Positions 49,595-60,306 of a stretch of 64,000 bases of DNA are shown here, in pieces. The DNA is from Jiella flava (GTDB taxonomy: Bacteria > Pseudomonadota > Alphaproteobacteria > Rhizobiales > Rhizobiaceae), in assembly GCF_017349315.1 (NCBI RefSeq), contig NZ_JAFMPP010000011.1:1-64000 (forward strand). Direction: 5' to 3'. Each line of letters opens with the position of its first letter. Positions within the stretch are counted from its first letter, which is position 1. The position numbers were made by a program, and so were the translations under genes. The notes below the pieces were generated by a model. That model was not told the DNA's origin. It did not search any database and saw only the letters and a program-made list of their open reading frames with translations.

Positions 49595-51070
49595 ATGAGT
49601 ATAAATCGGAATATAATCCGGGTAATTGCAATTGCTGCGTCATTAGCTCCTGTGTGCGGGGTCTCCGCCCAGACGGCAAACGCAGCCGCGGCGCAAGCTG
49701 AGCCGTCGCCCCGCGAGTTGGTGGTTGGATTCACTGATTTTTGGGTGACTACTGGAGAAAACATCGTTGCGCAGACCGAGGCGGCTGCGAACATCATCAG
49801 TGGTCAACTCTTTCAGGGACATGCGACCGCCATTGGCCGCGACGTGCTACGCAAGAATGATGAGCTAGCGGTTTGGATCAATAATCACGCGACCGCGGCT
49901 GAGCAGACGCGTGCATTGCAGGCCGCCCAGGAAGACGCTTGGGACGACGCCTCCATGACCGAGTATGACGGTCTTGGACAAGAGCTCGGCAAGGTCTATC
50001 TCGCCGGCCGTCTGAAGAACGAACTCCCGCTCAACGCAAAACTCCTGAATATCGACGACGGTCTCGATGGAGCCTTCCTCGATACAGGCGACTACGGTAA
50101 AGACCTTACGCTCGCCAAGGATACCTATTTCTACCCCCGGCCTTTCGTTCCCACCGACGCCAATACGGCGCCGACCGCTGGCGACGCGCCGGCTTGCAAT
50201 CCGGCGAACATCAATGCGCGAGACCTCGCCTCCTTCCGCAAGGGCGAGCCCTGGGCCACTGCGACCGGTAATCTGAAAATCAAGCGGTTGGCCACGCAGG
50301 ACGACACCTCGGGCGAATTCGGAAAGCCGAGCATCAAGCTCGACGCCGAATACGGCGATTGGGACATGTGCAGTGAGCCTTCGTTCCCCTCCGGGCATAC
50401 GGCCGACGCTTATAATGTCGGTATCACGCTCGCGACACTCCTTCCCGAAGTGGCTCCATATATCCTTGCGCGTGCGTCTGAATCGGGAAATGCCCGCGTG
50501 GTGCTCGGCGTTCATTATCCGCTGGACGTGATCGGTGGCCGCATCATCGCGGAAGCCGGCATCGCCTATCGGTGGTCTGACCCGGAATTCCGCAAGACGG
50601 TCCTGTTGCCGGCAAGGCAAGAACTCTTGAGCTATATTCAGGAGAAGACCGGCAAGACGGTCGCGCAACTCGTCGCCGAGCAAAAGAACTACACCAACAA
50701 TCCCTATGGTGGTGAGAAGATGCCCGGGGGGAGCGACCAGACGGTCTCTGACTGCGCCTCGGCCCTTCGCGTCTATAAGGAACGGCTCACCTACGGTATC
50801 CCCGCCGCGACCAAGACGGCCAAGTTCGAGGTTCCCGCGGGGGCGGAAAACCTGCTGCTGACGACATACCCGTCGCTGACGGACAAGCAGCGCCGCGCCG
50901 TCCTGGCCATGACCGCGTCCACCACGGCTGGGCCGCTTGACTCTCATGCTGCGGGATGGGCCCGGCTTGACCTCGCCGCCGCGATGAGCGCAGCCGTCAC
51001 TGTCGGAAGCAATGGCCAAGTGACAAAGGTCGATGCAACGGCCTGCCAGGCCAGCGTCAAACGTAGCTGA
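49595..51070 (+). CDS. PAP2-type acid phosphatase, exported
   Basis: This 491-residue protein has a signal peptide (about 1-32, ending near ANAAA). The PAP2 phosphatase motifs are all present: KDTYFYPRP (K..R-P), P265-SGH-268 in a longer PSFPSGHTADAYN, and ARVVLGVHYPLDVIGG with the catalytic histidine and aspartate. Members of this class remove phosphate from a wide range of esters in the periplasm. The C-terminal 150 residues exceed the basic class A enzymes. The 5' part and its upstream region are less G+C-rich than the neighbours, which suggests acquisition. Confidence 0.92.
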   Translation: MSINRNIIRVIAIAASLAPVCGVSAQTANAAAAQAEPSPRELVVGFTDFWVTTGENIVAQTEAAANIISGQLFQGHATAIGRDVLRKNDELAVWINNHATAAEQTRALQAAQEDAWDDASMTEYDGLGQELGKVYLAGRLKNELPLNAKLLNIDDGLDGAFLDTGDYGKDLTLAKDTYFYPRPFVPTDANTAPTAGDAPACNPANINARDLASFRKGEPWATATGNLKIKRLATQDDTSGEFGKPSIKLDAEYGDWDMCSEPSFPSGHTADAYNVGITLATLLPEVAPYILARASESGNARVVLGVHYPLDVIGGRIIAEAGIAYRWSDPEFRKTVLLPARQELLSYIQEKTGKTVAQLVAEQKNYTNNPYGGEKMPGGSDQTVSDCASALRVYKERLTYGIPAATKTAKFEVPAGAENLLLTTYPSLTDKQRRAVLAMTASTTAGPLDSHAAGWARLDLAAAMSAAVTVGSNGQVTKVDATACQASVKRS

Positions 51071-51186
51071 CGGATCGATGATTTTCCCCGATCACCGGCA
51101 GGTGGCGGTGGCGGGGAACGAAAGCCGACTGGCGCTCGACCCTTGAATTTCAAGTGCCGGCGGCCGATGCGTCAATTTAAAGAGGA

Positions 51187-51222
51187 AGAGCGCCCTGCGT
51201 CCTGTCGGACGCAGGGCGCTCT
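51187..51222. terminator. Perfect 16-bp hairpin after the acid phosphatase gene
   Basis: AGAGCGCCCTGCGTCC (51187-51202) pairs perfectly with GGACGCAGGGCGCTCT (51207-51222) around TGTC. The arms match the left module of the mosaic repeat. It lies between convergent genes and may stop transcription from both sides, though no T-run follows. Confidence 0.65.
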
Positions 51223-51356
51223 GATATCCAAGAACGCCGCTTTGAAAACCTGGCTGTCCAATGCACGTTCCTCCGCAGGAACCTCGATTTGGCGATGGAA
51301 ACGTCAAGGCGGATTTCGGGCGGTCGCGATCGCCTGACCGGACGCGCCGCGTGCGC

Positions 51357-52775
51357 TCATGCCGCCTCGGTGCCGCCGACCGTGACCTGATCCATGCGCA
51401 GATGCGGCTGGCCGACGCCGACGGGCACGCCTTGGCCCTGCTTGCCGCACATGCCGATGCCGGTGTCGAGGGCGACGTCGTTGCCGACCATCGAGACCCG
51501 ATGCATCGCCTCCGGGCCGTTGCCGATCAGCATCGCGCCCTTCAACGGCTCGGCGACCTGGCCGTTGCGGATCCGATAGGCCTCGGTGCAGCCGAAAACG
51601 AATTTGCCGCTGGTGATATCGACCTGCCCGCCGCCGAAGGACACGGCATAGATCCCGTCCTTCACCGAGGCGATGATCTCCTCTTTGCTGTGCGGACCGT
51701 TCAGCATCATCGTGTTGGTCATGCGCGGCATCGGCACATGGGCATAGGACTGGCGCCGGCCGTTGCCGGTGGCGCGCATGCCCATCAGCCGGGCGTTCTG
51801 CCGGTCCTGCATATAGCCGACGAGCTTGCCGTCCTCGATCAGCACGGTGCGGTTGGTCGGCGTGCCTTCGTCGTCGATGGTCAGCGAGCCGCGCCGTTCG
51901 GCGATGGTGCCGTCGTCGACGACGGTGACGCCCTTGGCCGCCACCTGCTGCCCCATCAGCCCGGCAAAGGCCGAGGTCTTCTTGCGGTTGAAGTCGCCCT
52001 CCAGCCCGTGGCCGACGGCCTCGTGCAGCATCACGCCCGGCCAGCCGGCGCCGAGCACGATGTCGAAGCTGCCGGCCGGCGCCGGAACCGCCTCAAGATT
52101 GACCCGCGCCTGCCGCAACGCTTCGTCGGCGATCTGCTGCCAGCTGCCGTCGGCCAGAAATTCGCCGAAGCCGCGCCGGCCGCCGGCGCCGAAGGAGCCG
52201 GTCTCCTGCCGGTCGTCCTTGCCGCAGACCACCGAAACGTTGATCCTCACCAGCGGCCGGACGTCCTTGACCAGCCGGCCGTCGGCCCTGAGGATTTCCA
52301 CCGTCTGCCAGGTAGCACCGAGGGTGGCGGAGACCTGTCGGACATCGTCGCCCTTGGCCCGCAGATAGGCGTCGATGGCGGTCAACAGCTTGACCTTGGC
52401 CTCGAAGCCCGGGGAGGGGATGGGGTTCTCCTCGCCATAGAGCTTGGCATTGGTACCGGCGGGCGGCTCGGCGATGGTGCCGGAATGCCCGGTCTTGACT
52501 GCCGCTACGGCATCGGCGGCCCGCTTCAACGCAGCCGCCGAAAAGTCACCGGCATGGGCGTAACCGACCGACTCGCCGGCAACGGCGCGCAGGCCGAAGC
52601 CCTGATCGACCGAGAAGTTGCCGGATTTCAGCCGGCCATTGTCGAAGACCAGCGATTCCGATTCGCGATATTCGAGGAAGAGTTCGCCGTCGTCGGCGCC
52701 GGCAAGGGTTTCGGCGAGGAGGAATTCGACGCCGCTGCGCGAAAGGTCAAAGCGCTCCAGAAGGGACATGGACAT
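51357..52775 (-). CDS. tldD: Metalloprotease TldD
   Basis: This 472-residue protein pairs with TldE/PmbA to form a protease that digests unfolded peptides and, in E. coli, matures microcin B17. The zinc motif HEAVGHGLEGD (HExxxH) and the GVTVVDDGTIAERRGSLTIDDEGTPT region in parts are diagnostic. The start at 52775 (MSMSLLERF) follows AAGGAAG. tldE is not in the window, as usual. In Hyphomicrobiales tldD commonly lies before the cytochrome oxidase operon, as here. Confidence 0.96.
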   Translation of the reverse strand: MSMSLLERFDLSRSGVEFLLAETLAGADDGELFLEYRESESLVFDNGRLKSGNFSVDQGFGLRAVAGESVGYAHAGDFSAAALKRAADAVAAVKTGHSGTIAEPPAGTNAKLYGEENPIPSPGFEAKVKLLTAIDAYLRAKGDDVRQVSATLGATWQTVEILRADGRLVKDVRPLVRINVSVVCGKDDRQETGSFGAGGRRGFGEFLADGSWQQIADEALRQARVNLEAVPAPAGSFDIVLGAGWPGVMLHEAVGHGLEGDFNRKKTSAFAGLMGQQVAAKGVTVVDDGTIAERRGSLTIDDEGTPTNRTVLIEDGKLVGYMQDRQNARLMGMRATGNGRRQSYAHVPMPRMTNTMMLNGPHSKEEIIASVKDGIYAVSFGGGQVDITSGKFVFGCTEAYRIRNGQVAEPLKGAMLIGNGPEAMHRVSMVGNDVALDTGIGMCGKQGQGVPVGVGQPHLRMDQVTVGGTEAA

Positions 52776-53031
52776 GGCGTTGCTTCCTTCAAAATTCGGA
52801 TCGCCGCTCGCGACCGCGCCCCGGCGTGACAGGTTGCCTGCGATCGGCGGACGAGAGCGGGGCCGGCTGGCGAGGCCGGCGGAGCGAAACAGATAAGATA
52901 GGGCCGCGTGAGCGTCGATACCACAGCCAAGGCCGCTGCCGTGAGACCGGCTCGGCGCATCGACCGGAAGAAGCGACAGCGCCGCCCGGCCGACAGGCCC
53001 GCCCGCCCCCGGCGGCGTTTCGTTCAAGCGG

Positions 53032-53577
53032 CTATTTCAGCGCCTCGAAACCGTCCTTGAAGCCGTTGAGATCGACCTGGATGCCGATACCGCCATCCTT
53101 TTCGGCCGACTGGAAGAAGGTGAACACCGCCTCCTTGCCGTTTTCCAGAAGCTTCAGGAGGTTGTCGTCAAGCGGCACCTCGGCGTAGCAGCCGTCGGCG
53201 AAGCAGCGGGTGAACTGCGTGCGCCCGACGCTCTTGCCGTCGATGATCAGGCCAAGCCCGTATTCCGGCAACGGCAGCAATACGCCGAGCGGCGCCAGCA
53301 CCCGCAAAATCCGCGCCTTGCCGTCGGCGGTCTTCAACGCGACGACCGACAGGCTGATCTCGGGGCGCTTATCTGAGACGACGTTCTGCAACAGCGCGCA
53401 TTGCTCGCTGCTTGCTCCTGCCGGGTGATCGCAGACCACCGCCCAGGCGCCGTGCTTCGATTTCACGGTTCCGGTCGTCGCGGCCTGCGCCGCGGCCGAA
53501 CTGGCGGTAGCCGGATTGCCGGCGATAGCGGCCGCCATCGCGGCGAGGACTGCGAGCGATCTCAGCGCTTTGAACAT
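53032..53577 (-). CDS. ialB: Invasion-associated locus B (IalB) family protein
   Basis: This 181-residue exported protein has a signal peptide (MFKALRSLAVLAAMAAAIAG) and the IalB pattern: HGAWAVVCDHP, CALLQNVVSDKRPEISLSV, and FTRCFADGCYAEVPLDDNLL with a paired cysteine motif. In Bartonella IalB is linked to erythrocyte invasion; in free-living relatives its role is unknown. I chose the ATG at 53577 because it starts the signal peptide, although a ribosome site is not obvious. An upstream in-frame start near 53655 would add about 26 residues. Confidence 0.9.
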   Translation of the reverse strand: MFKALRSLAVLAAMAAAIAGNPATASSAAAQAATTGTVKSKHGAWAVVCDHPAGASSEQCALLQNVVSDKRPEISLSVVALKTADGKARILRVLAPLGVLLPLPEYGLGLIIDGKSVGRTQFTRCFADGCYAEVPLDDNLLKLLENGKEAVFTFFQSAEKDGGIGIQVDLNGFKDGFEALK

Positions 53578-53772
53578 GCAGAAATCCGAATCAGTTTCAC
53601 GGGCGAGGTTGCCGCCGACGGGGCCGCTCATCGCCTCGTGGATTGAATTTGACATTTGAGTCCCAGTCGGAGCCGTGCGTTGAATCAAATGCCTGAATCG
53701 GACCACTAGCGTCATTCTCGATCGCGGCCAACATACGATGGCGCGATGGCGACCGAAAGTCCGGGCCAAATG

Positions 53773-53810
53773 CCTTGGCCAAACGCCCCGGTTGAAAGCT
53801 TTGGCCAAGG
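53773..53810. promoter_or_regulatory. Inverted repeat of TTGGCCAA sites between ialB and coxB
   Basis: CCTTGGCCAAA (53773-53783) and TTTGGCCAAGG (53800-53810) form a perfect 11-bp inverted repeat, and each arm contains the self-palindrome TTGGCCAA. A third GGCCAAA lies at about 53764. The centre-to-centre distance of the arms is 27 bp. It sits in the 488-bp divergent gap, well placed to regulate the oxidase operon or ialB. No other gene is seen in the gap. Confidence 0.65.
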
Positions 53811-54065
53811 CCGCTGCGGCCATGGCAGCAGACCCGCAAATGCCCCACCTGTTGCTGAAAACGCTCGTCTTTCTGTCTTTCCCCGGTAAAATTGCCGCAA
53901 GCGACCGACCTGCATAAGGAGTTGCGAGCGAACGGGTTTCATGGTTTGAAGTTTCCCTGGGGGGCACTGGGACTGGTAGCGATTCACCGCAGGTGGCGGC
54001 CATCGGGGCAGCGCGTGCGGCAAATGATTCGGCTTCCGGCGTCCATGTCGAGGGAGAACAGGCGA

Positions 54066-54995
54066 GTGAGACGATCCACCACTGCCGCGGCGGCGCTGCT
54101 CGCGTCGGCGGGTGCCGCGATGGCGCAGGACAAGGGCGCGGTCTTGCCGGGCCAGCCGCATGACTGGCAAATCACTCTGCAGGAGGCGCTGTCGCCGATC
54201 GAGGCGCAGATCCATTGGTTTAGCGACTATACGCTGGCCTTCATCGTTCCGATCGTCATTCTCGTCGCCGGCCTCCTGGGCTGGTGCATCTACAAGTATC
54301 GCGCCTCGGTGAATCCGACGCCGTCGCGCACCAGCCACAACACGACGATCGAGGTGATCTGGACGATCGCGCCGGTCATCATCCTGTTGTTCATCGCGGT
54401 GCCGTCGTTCCAGCTTTTGACCGCCCAATACAATCCGCCGCGCGAGCCGGAACTGACAGTCAAGGCGACCGGCTATCAGTGGTACTGGAATTACGAATAT
54501 CAGCCGGTCAGCCAGTCGCAGGAAGCCAAGGAACAGCCGGTATCCTTCGATTCCTATCCGCTGGCGCAGCTGACCGATTCCGTTGCCGATCAGGATGCCG
54601 CCGCCGAGGCCAAGGGCAGCCTGAAGGAATATCCGCGGCTTCTGGCCGTCGACAACGAGCTGGTCGTGCCGATCGACACCGTGGTGCGCATCCTGTCGAC
54701 CTCGGGCGACGTGATCCACTCCTTCGCCCTGCCGTCGATGGGCGTGAAGGTCGATGCGGTGCCGGGACGACTGAACGAATATTGGTTCGAGGCGAACCGC
54801 GAGGGCATTTTCTACGGCCAGTGCTCGGAGCTTTGCGGTCAGAACCATGCCAATATGCCGATCGCGCTGCGCGTCGTCTCGAAACAGCAGTTCGCCAATT
54901 GGTACAAGGCTGCCGGCAGCGATCTCGACAACGCCAACAAGCAGTTGACCGCCGCGGTCAAGGCTGCCGACGGCGCCAAAGTCGCCGCGCGCTGA
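54066..54995 (+). CDS. coxB: Cytochrome c oxidase subunit II
   Basis: This 309-residue subunit accepts electrons from cytochrome c. It has an N-terminal leader (RRSTTAAAALLASAGAAMA), two membrane helices (about 55-75 and 93-113) and a periplasmic copper-A domain with CSELCGQNHANM. The aromatic GYQWYWNYEY stretch is present. I chose the GTG at 54066 because AGGGAG lies upstream and the leader then starts in the usual way; ATGs at 54024 and 54045 are alternatives. The product belongs to the aa3-type oxidase encoded by the following genes. Confidence 0.95.
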   Translation: MRRSTTAAAALLASAGAAMAQDKGAVLPGQPHDWQITLQEALSPIEAQIHWFSDYTLAFIVPIVILVAGLLGWCIYKYRASVNPTPSRTSHNTTIEVIWTIAPVIILLFIAVPSFQLLTAQYNPPREPELTVKATGYQWYWNYEYQPVSQSQEAKEQPVSFDSYPLAQLTDSVADQDAAAEAKGSLKEYPRLLAVDNELVVPIDTVVRILSTSGDVIHSFALPSMGVKVDAVPGRLNEYWFEANREGIFYGQCSELCGQNHANMPIALRVVSKQQFANWYKAAGSDLDNANKQLTAAVKAADGAKVAAR

Positions 54996-56624
<1,629 letters not shown>

Positions 56625-56901
56625 TCGGCGCCAGCGGGGCGGCCGGCGTGCCCTTGGCCGCGCATGCGGGGGCCAGCGGCGCGTCGACTTGAATTCGCTC
56701 CGATCCGGTGGCACAGCCATCGATGATGGGCCGGCCGGTCACGCGTCGTCCCATCCCGGCCGGCGGCGCGATTTGCGTCAATCGGGTGGCGAAACGGGCG
56801 AGGCCACCGGGCGGATGCTCGCTAATGTGAAGAAAATGCCGGCAACGGTCGACGCGATAGCACGACGACCGATCCCGAATGCCCGATGATCGAGGTATGA
56901 A

Positions 56902-57846
56902 GTGACGCTAGTCGACGCCCAGCCTGTTGCCGCTACCCCGCGCGAGGCGATCAGCCTGTCGGAGCCGAGAGATTTCGTCTCCCTCCTGAAGCCGCGCGTG
57001 ATGTCGCTGGTGGTGCTGACGGCCGTGACCGGCCTCGTCGTCGCGCCGGTCCACATGCATCCGCTTCTGGCGGCGATTTCGATCCTCGCGATCGCCATCG
57101 GTGCCGGCGCCGCCGGCGCTTTGAACATGTGGTACGACGCCGATATCGACGCGCTGATGACCCGGACCGCCGCGCGCCCGGTGCCGACCGGTCGTGTCAG
57201 TGGCGAGGCGGCGCTCGCCTTCGGCCTGGCGCTGTCGCTTCTGTCGGTCTGCCTGCTCGGCCTCGCCGCAAACTGGTTCGCGGCCGCCTTCCTCGCCTTC
57301 ACCATCTTCTTTTACGCGGTGATCTATACGATGGGGCTGAAGCGCGCGACGCCTCAGAATATTGTCATCGGCGGGGCCGCCGGCGCCTTTCCGCCGATGA
57401 TCGGCTATGCCGCCGCGACCGGCAGTGTGACGGTCGAAAGCACGATCCTCTTTCTGATCATCTTCCTCTGGACGCCGCCGCATTTCTGGTCGTTGGCTCT
57501 GTTCAAGCTGCGCGATTACGGCAGCGCCAACGTGCCGATGCTGCCGAACGTTGCCGGCGAGCGCGCGACGCGGAACCAGATTTTCCTCTATTCGCTCGTC
57601 CTGGCGCCGATCGGCGTCGCGCCTTATGTCCTCGGCTATGCCGGGCCGGCCTATGGCGTCGTCTCGATCCTTCTCGGCCTCAATTTCCTGCGCCACGCCT
57701 ATCAGGTGCTGAAGATGGCCGACGGCGATGACGAGATGATCCCGGCCAAGCGCCTGTTCGTTTTTTCGATCCTCTATCTCTTCGGACTTTTTACGATGCT
57801 GCTCGTCGACGCGGGCATCACGGCATTCATGGTTCGCGGAGGGTGA
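56902..57846 (+). CDS. ctaB: Protohaem IX farnesyltransferase
   Basis: This 314-residue membrane enzyme turns haem B into haem O, the precursor of haem A. The prenyl-diphosphate-binding [23 protein letters not shown] motif in parts and the second aspartate motif near [12 protein letters not shown] are present, with about nine membrane helices. The start is a GTG at 56902 with GAGG upstream. A gap of 277 bp after coxA shows no gene. The next small gene begins within three bases of its stop. Confidence 0.96.
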   Translation: MTLVDAQPVAATPREAISLSEPRDFVSLLKPRVMSLVVLTAVTGLVVAPVHMHPLLAAISILAIAIGAGAAGALNMWYDADIDALMTRTAARPVPTGRVSGEAALAFGLALSLLSVCLLGLAANWFAAAFLAFTIFFYAVIYTMGLKRATPQNIVIGGAAGAFPPMIGYAAATGSVTVESTILFLIIFLWTPPHFWSLALFKLRDYGSANVPMLPNVAGERATRNQIFLYSLVLAPIGVAPYVLGYAGPAYGVVSILLGLNFLRHAYQVLKMADGDDEMIPAKRLFVFSILYLFGLFTMLLVDAGITAFMVRGG

Positions 57847-57848
57847 CG

Positions 57849-57986
57849 TTGGAACGACAGGATCGCGTCAGACTGACCGAGGCTGAAGCGCGGGCGCGCC
57901 GCAATCGCTCGATCGCGATCGGAGTCGTTCTCGTCGCGCTCGTCATCATCTTCTACCTTGTCACGATCGCGAAGATGGCCTCATGA
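57849..57986 (+). CDS. Small membrane protein of the cox operon (CtaF-like)
   Basis: This 45-residue protein reads LERQDRVRLTEAEARARRNR and then one membrane helix (IAIGVVLVALVIIFYLVTIAK). A small single-helix protein with a charged, Arg-rich N-terminus between ctaB and ctaG is common in alphaproteobacterial cox operons and is sometimes called CoxF or CtaF. GGAGGG lies five bases before the TTG start; a GTG at 57843 is the alternative. Its stop overlaps the ctaG start (ATGA). Confidence 0.8.
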   Translation: MERQDRVRLTEAEARARRNRSIAIGVVLVALVIIFYLVTIAKMAS

Positions 57987-58609
57987 GCGACGACCAGAAC
58001 GTCACAGAAAACAAGATCCGCGCCTCCAAACGTACCGGACTCGTCATCGCCATCGCCTGCGGCGCGTTTGCGGCCGGCATGGTCGGGGCGGCCTTCGCCT
58101 CTGTCCCGCTCTACCAGCTGTTCTGTCAGGTGACCGGCTATGGTGGCACGACCCAGCGGGCCCGGGTTGCGCCGAAGACGATCAGCGACAAAGAGGTCAC
58201 GGTCCGCTTCGACGGCAATGTCGCCGAGGGCTTGCCCTGGACGTTCCGGCCGAACCAGCGCGAGGTCCGCGTGCATCTCGGCGAACAGGCGACGGTCAGC
58301 TATCACGTCGAGAACAAGTCGGACAAAACGCTGACCGGCCAGGCGATCTTCAACGTCACGCCCGACGCGGCCGGGCTCTACTTCAACAAGATCGCCTGCT
58401 TCTGCTTTTCCAGCCAGACGCTGAAGCCCGGCGAGAAGACCGACATGCAAATCATCTTCTATGTCGATCCGAAGATGACCGAGTCGGAGGAACTGAAAGA
58501 GCTGCCAAGCATCACCCTCTCTTATACCTTTTTCCCGGTCGACAACCCCGCTCCGGTGGTGGCGGCGCCGACGGCGCCGCGGAAGCAGAAAAAGGGCACG
58601 GATAGTTGA
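57983..58609 (+). CDS. ctaG: Cytochrome c oxidase assembly protein CtaG/Cox11
   Basis: This 208-residue protein inserts copper B into subunit I. It has one N-terminal membrane helix (about 17-37) and a periplasmic domain with the copper-binding KIACFCFSSQTLKPGE motif (CFCF). The YTFFPVD segment near the end is also conserved. It overlaps the small upstream gene by 4 bp. Confidence 0.96.
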   Translation: MSDDQNVTENKIRASKRTGLVIAIACGAFAAGMVGAAFASVPLYQLFCQVTGYGGTTQRARVAPKTISDKEVTVRFDGNVAEGLPWTFRPNQREVRVHLGEQATVSYHVENKSDKTLTGQAIFNVTPDAAGLYFNKIACFCFSSQTLKPGEKTDMQIIFYVDPKMTESEELKELPSITLSYTFFPVDNPAPVVAAPTAPRKQKKGTDS

Positions 58610-58911
58610 GCCTGACGTATCGTCGGGCTGAATGACGCATGGCGATGGCCGCAACCGGTGACGGTCTCGGCACCGGGCCGGGCCCCAGAGCGCCTTTGGA
58701 GGGGCGCGATATCATGATGCGGATGAAAAGCTCTGGCCTGGGAGATTGCCAGAGTCTCTCCGTTCGGTAATGTAGAGCTGCGTGGGCGCGGATGCGTGCC
58801 GGCGGATCGTTGCTGACGATCCCAGCGGCATGATGGGAAGACGCATAAGAGTTGGGAGCGGGGGAGCGTGTGATCGTCTTTCGTTCCGATAGGGAAGGAT
58901 CTGGGAGAGCC
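58610..58911. other. Gap between ctaG and coxC
   Basis: This 302-bp gap contains an imperfect hairpin, CTCTGGC (58731-58737) with GCCAGAG (58748-58754), and no recognisable gene. A GGGAGAG ribosome site lies at its end. Confidence 0.5.
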
Positions 58912-59790
58912 ATGGCGGACGCGCACGTCAAGAAACACGACTACCACATCATCGATCCGAGCCCCTGGCCGTTTATCGGTTCGCTCGGCGCGATGATCAT
59001 GATGATCGGCGCGGTCGGCTGGATGCGCTGGCACAGCGGCCTGGAATTCGACCTCTTCGGAATCAATCTTGCCCATCCGTGGCTGTTCTTCCTCGGTCTC
59101 GCGATCGTGCTCTACGTGATGTTCGCGTGGTGGTCGGACACGGTGCGCGAAGGCCAAGAGGGCGCGCATACCCGCGTCGTTTCGCTGCATCTGCGCTACG
59201 GCATGATCATGTTCATCGCCTCGGAGGTGATGTTCTTCGTCGCCTGGTTCTGGGCATTCTTCGATGCCAGCCTGTTTCCCAACGAGGCGGTGCAGGCCGA
59301 GCGTGTGCAGGTTCTGGGCGGGCAGTGGCCGCCGGTCGGCATCGAGGTGCTCGATCCGCTGCACCTGCCGCTGTTCAACACCATCACCCTGCTTCTGTCC
59401 GGCACGACGGTCACCTGGGCCCATCACGCGCTGCTGCACAACGATCGCAAGAGCTTCAAGCTCGGCCTCGCCATCACCATCGTGCTCGGCATGATCTTCT
59501 CCTATGTGCAGTATTTCGAATATGCCCATGCGCCGTTCGCCTTTTCGGGCTCGATCTACGGCTCGACCTTCTTCATGGCGACGGGCTTTCACGGCTTCCA
59601 CGTGATGATCGGCACGATCTTCCTGACCGTCTGCCTGATCCGCGCGCTGAAGGGGCAGTTCACCCCCGAGAAGCATTTCGGCTTCGAGGCGGCGGCCTGG
59701 TATTGGCATTTCGTCGATGTCGTGTGGCTGTTCCTGTTCTTCTGCATCTATGTCTGGGGCGGATGGGGCGCGCCGGTCTACGCCGCCTGA
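58912..59790 (+). CDS. coxC: Cytochrome c oxidase subunit III
   Basis: This 292-residue subunit has seven membrane helices and supports proton uptake and stability of the aa3 oxidase. Family segments include HDYHIIDPSPWPF, FWAFFDASLFP, FATGFHGFHV-like MATGFHGFHVMIGT and AAAWYWHFVDVVWLFLF. The ATG at 58912 gives the common MADAHVKKHDYH start. Confidence 0.97.
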   Translation: MADAHVKKHDYHIIDPSPWPFIGSLGAMIMMIGAVGWMRWHSGLEFDLFGINLAHPWLFFLGLAIVLYVMFAWWSDTVREGQEGAHTRVVSLHLRYGMIMFIASEVMFFVAWFWAFFDASLFPNEAVQAERVQVLGGQWPPVGIEVLDPLHLPLFNTITLLLSGTTVTWAHHALLHNDRKSFKLGLAITIVLGMIFSYVQYFEYAHAPFAFSGSIYGSTFFMATGFHGFHVMIGTIFLTVCLIRALKGQFTPEKHFGFEAAAWYWHFVDVVWLFLFFCIYVWGGWGAPVYAA

Positions 59791-59906
59791 CCGAGACGGG
59801 GCCAAGCGTCTGACGCCCGGGAGGGAAAGGCTGCGTCGAGGCGGACGATATCGGGGCGGCGCGGCTTGGCCGTGCCGCCCCCGCCATTTTCGGAAGGAAG
59901 TCTTTA

Positions 59907-60305
59907 ATGGCCGAGGACAGTGCCCTCCACGCCAAGGCCGATCCGGTGCGGGCGGCGACCCGCGGCCGCTGTCCGCGTTGCGGCGAAGGCCGGCTGTTCA
60001 AGGGTTTTTTAAGCCTCGAACAACGCTGCGCCCATTGCGGCCTCGACTATGATTTCGCCGATGCCGGTGACGGGCCCGCGGTGTTTGTCATCCTGATTAT
60101 CGGCTTCATCGTTTGCGGCTTGGCGCTGTGGCTGGAAGTCACCGTTTCGCCGCCCTTGTGGGTGCATTTCATCCTGTGGGTGCCGTTGACCCTGATCCTC
60201 TGCCTGCCGCTCTTACGCATCCTCAAGGGCACGATGATCGGCCTGCAATATCGCAACCGCGCCGCCGAAGGTCGGCTGGACGAGCCCGGCGAAGAGGGCC
60301 GGTGA
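59907..60305 (+). CDS. DUF983 family membrane protein
   Basis: This 132-residue protein has a zinc-ribbon-like pair (CPRCGEGRLF and CAHCGLDYDF) and two membrane helices (about 55-75 and 82-105). DUF983 genes almost always follow coxC in alphaproteobacteria, so a role in oxidase assembly is inferred from linkage. GGAAGGAAG precedes the ATG. Confidence 0.93.
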   Translation: MAEDSALHAKADPVRAATRGRCPRCGEGRLFKGFLSLEQRCAHCGLDYDFADAGDGPAVFVILIIGFIVCGLALWLEVTVSPPLWVHFILWVPLTLILCLPLLRILKGTMIGLQYRNRAAEGRLDEPGEEGR

Positions 60306-60306
60306 G

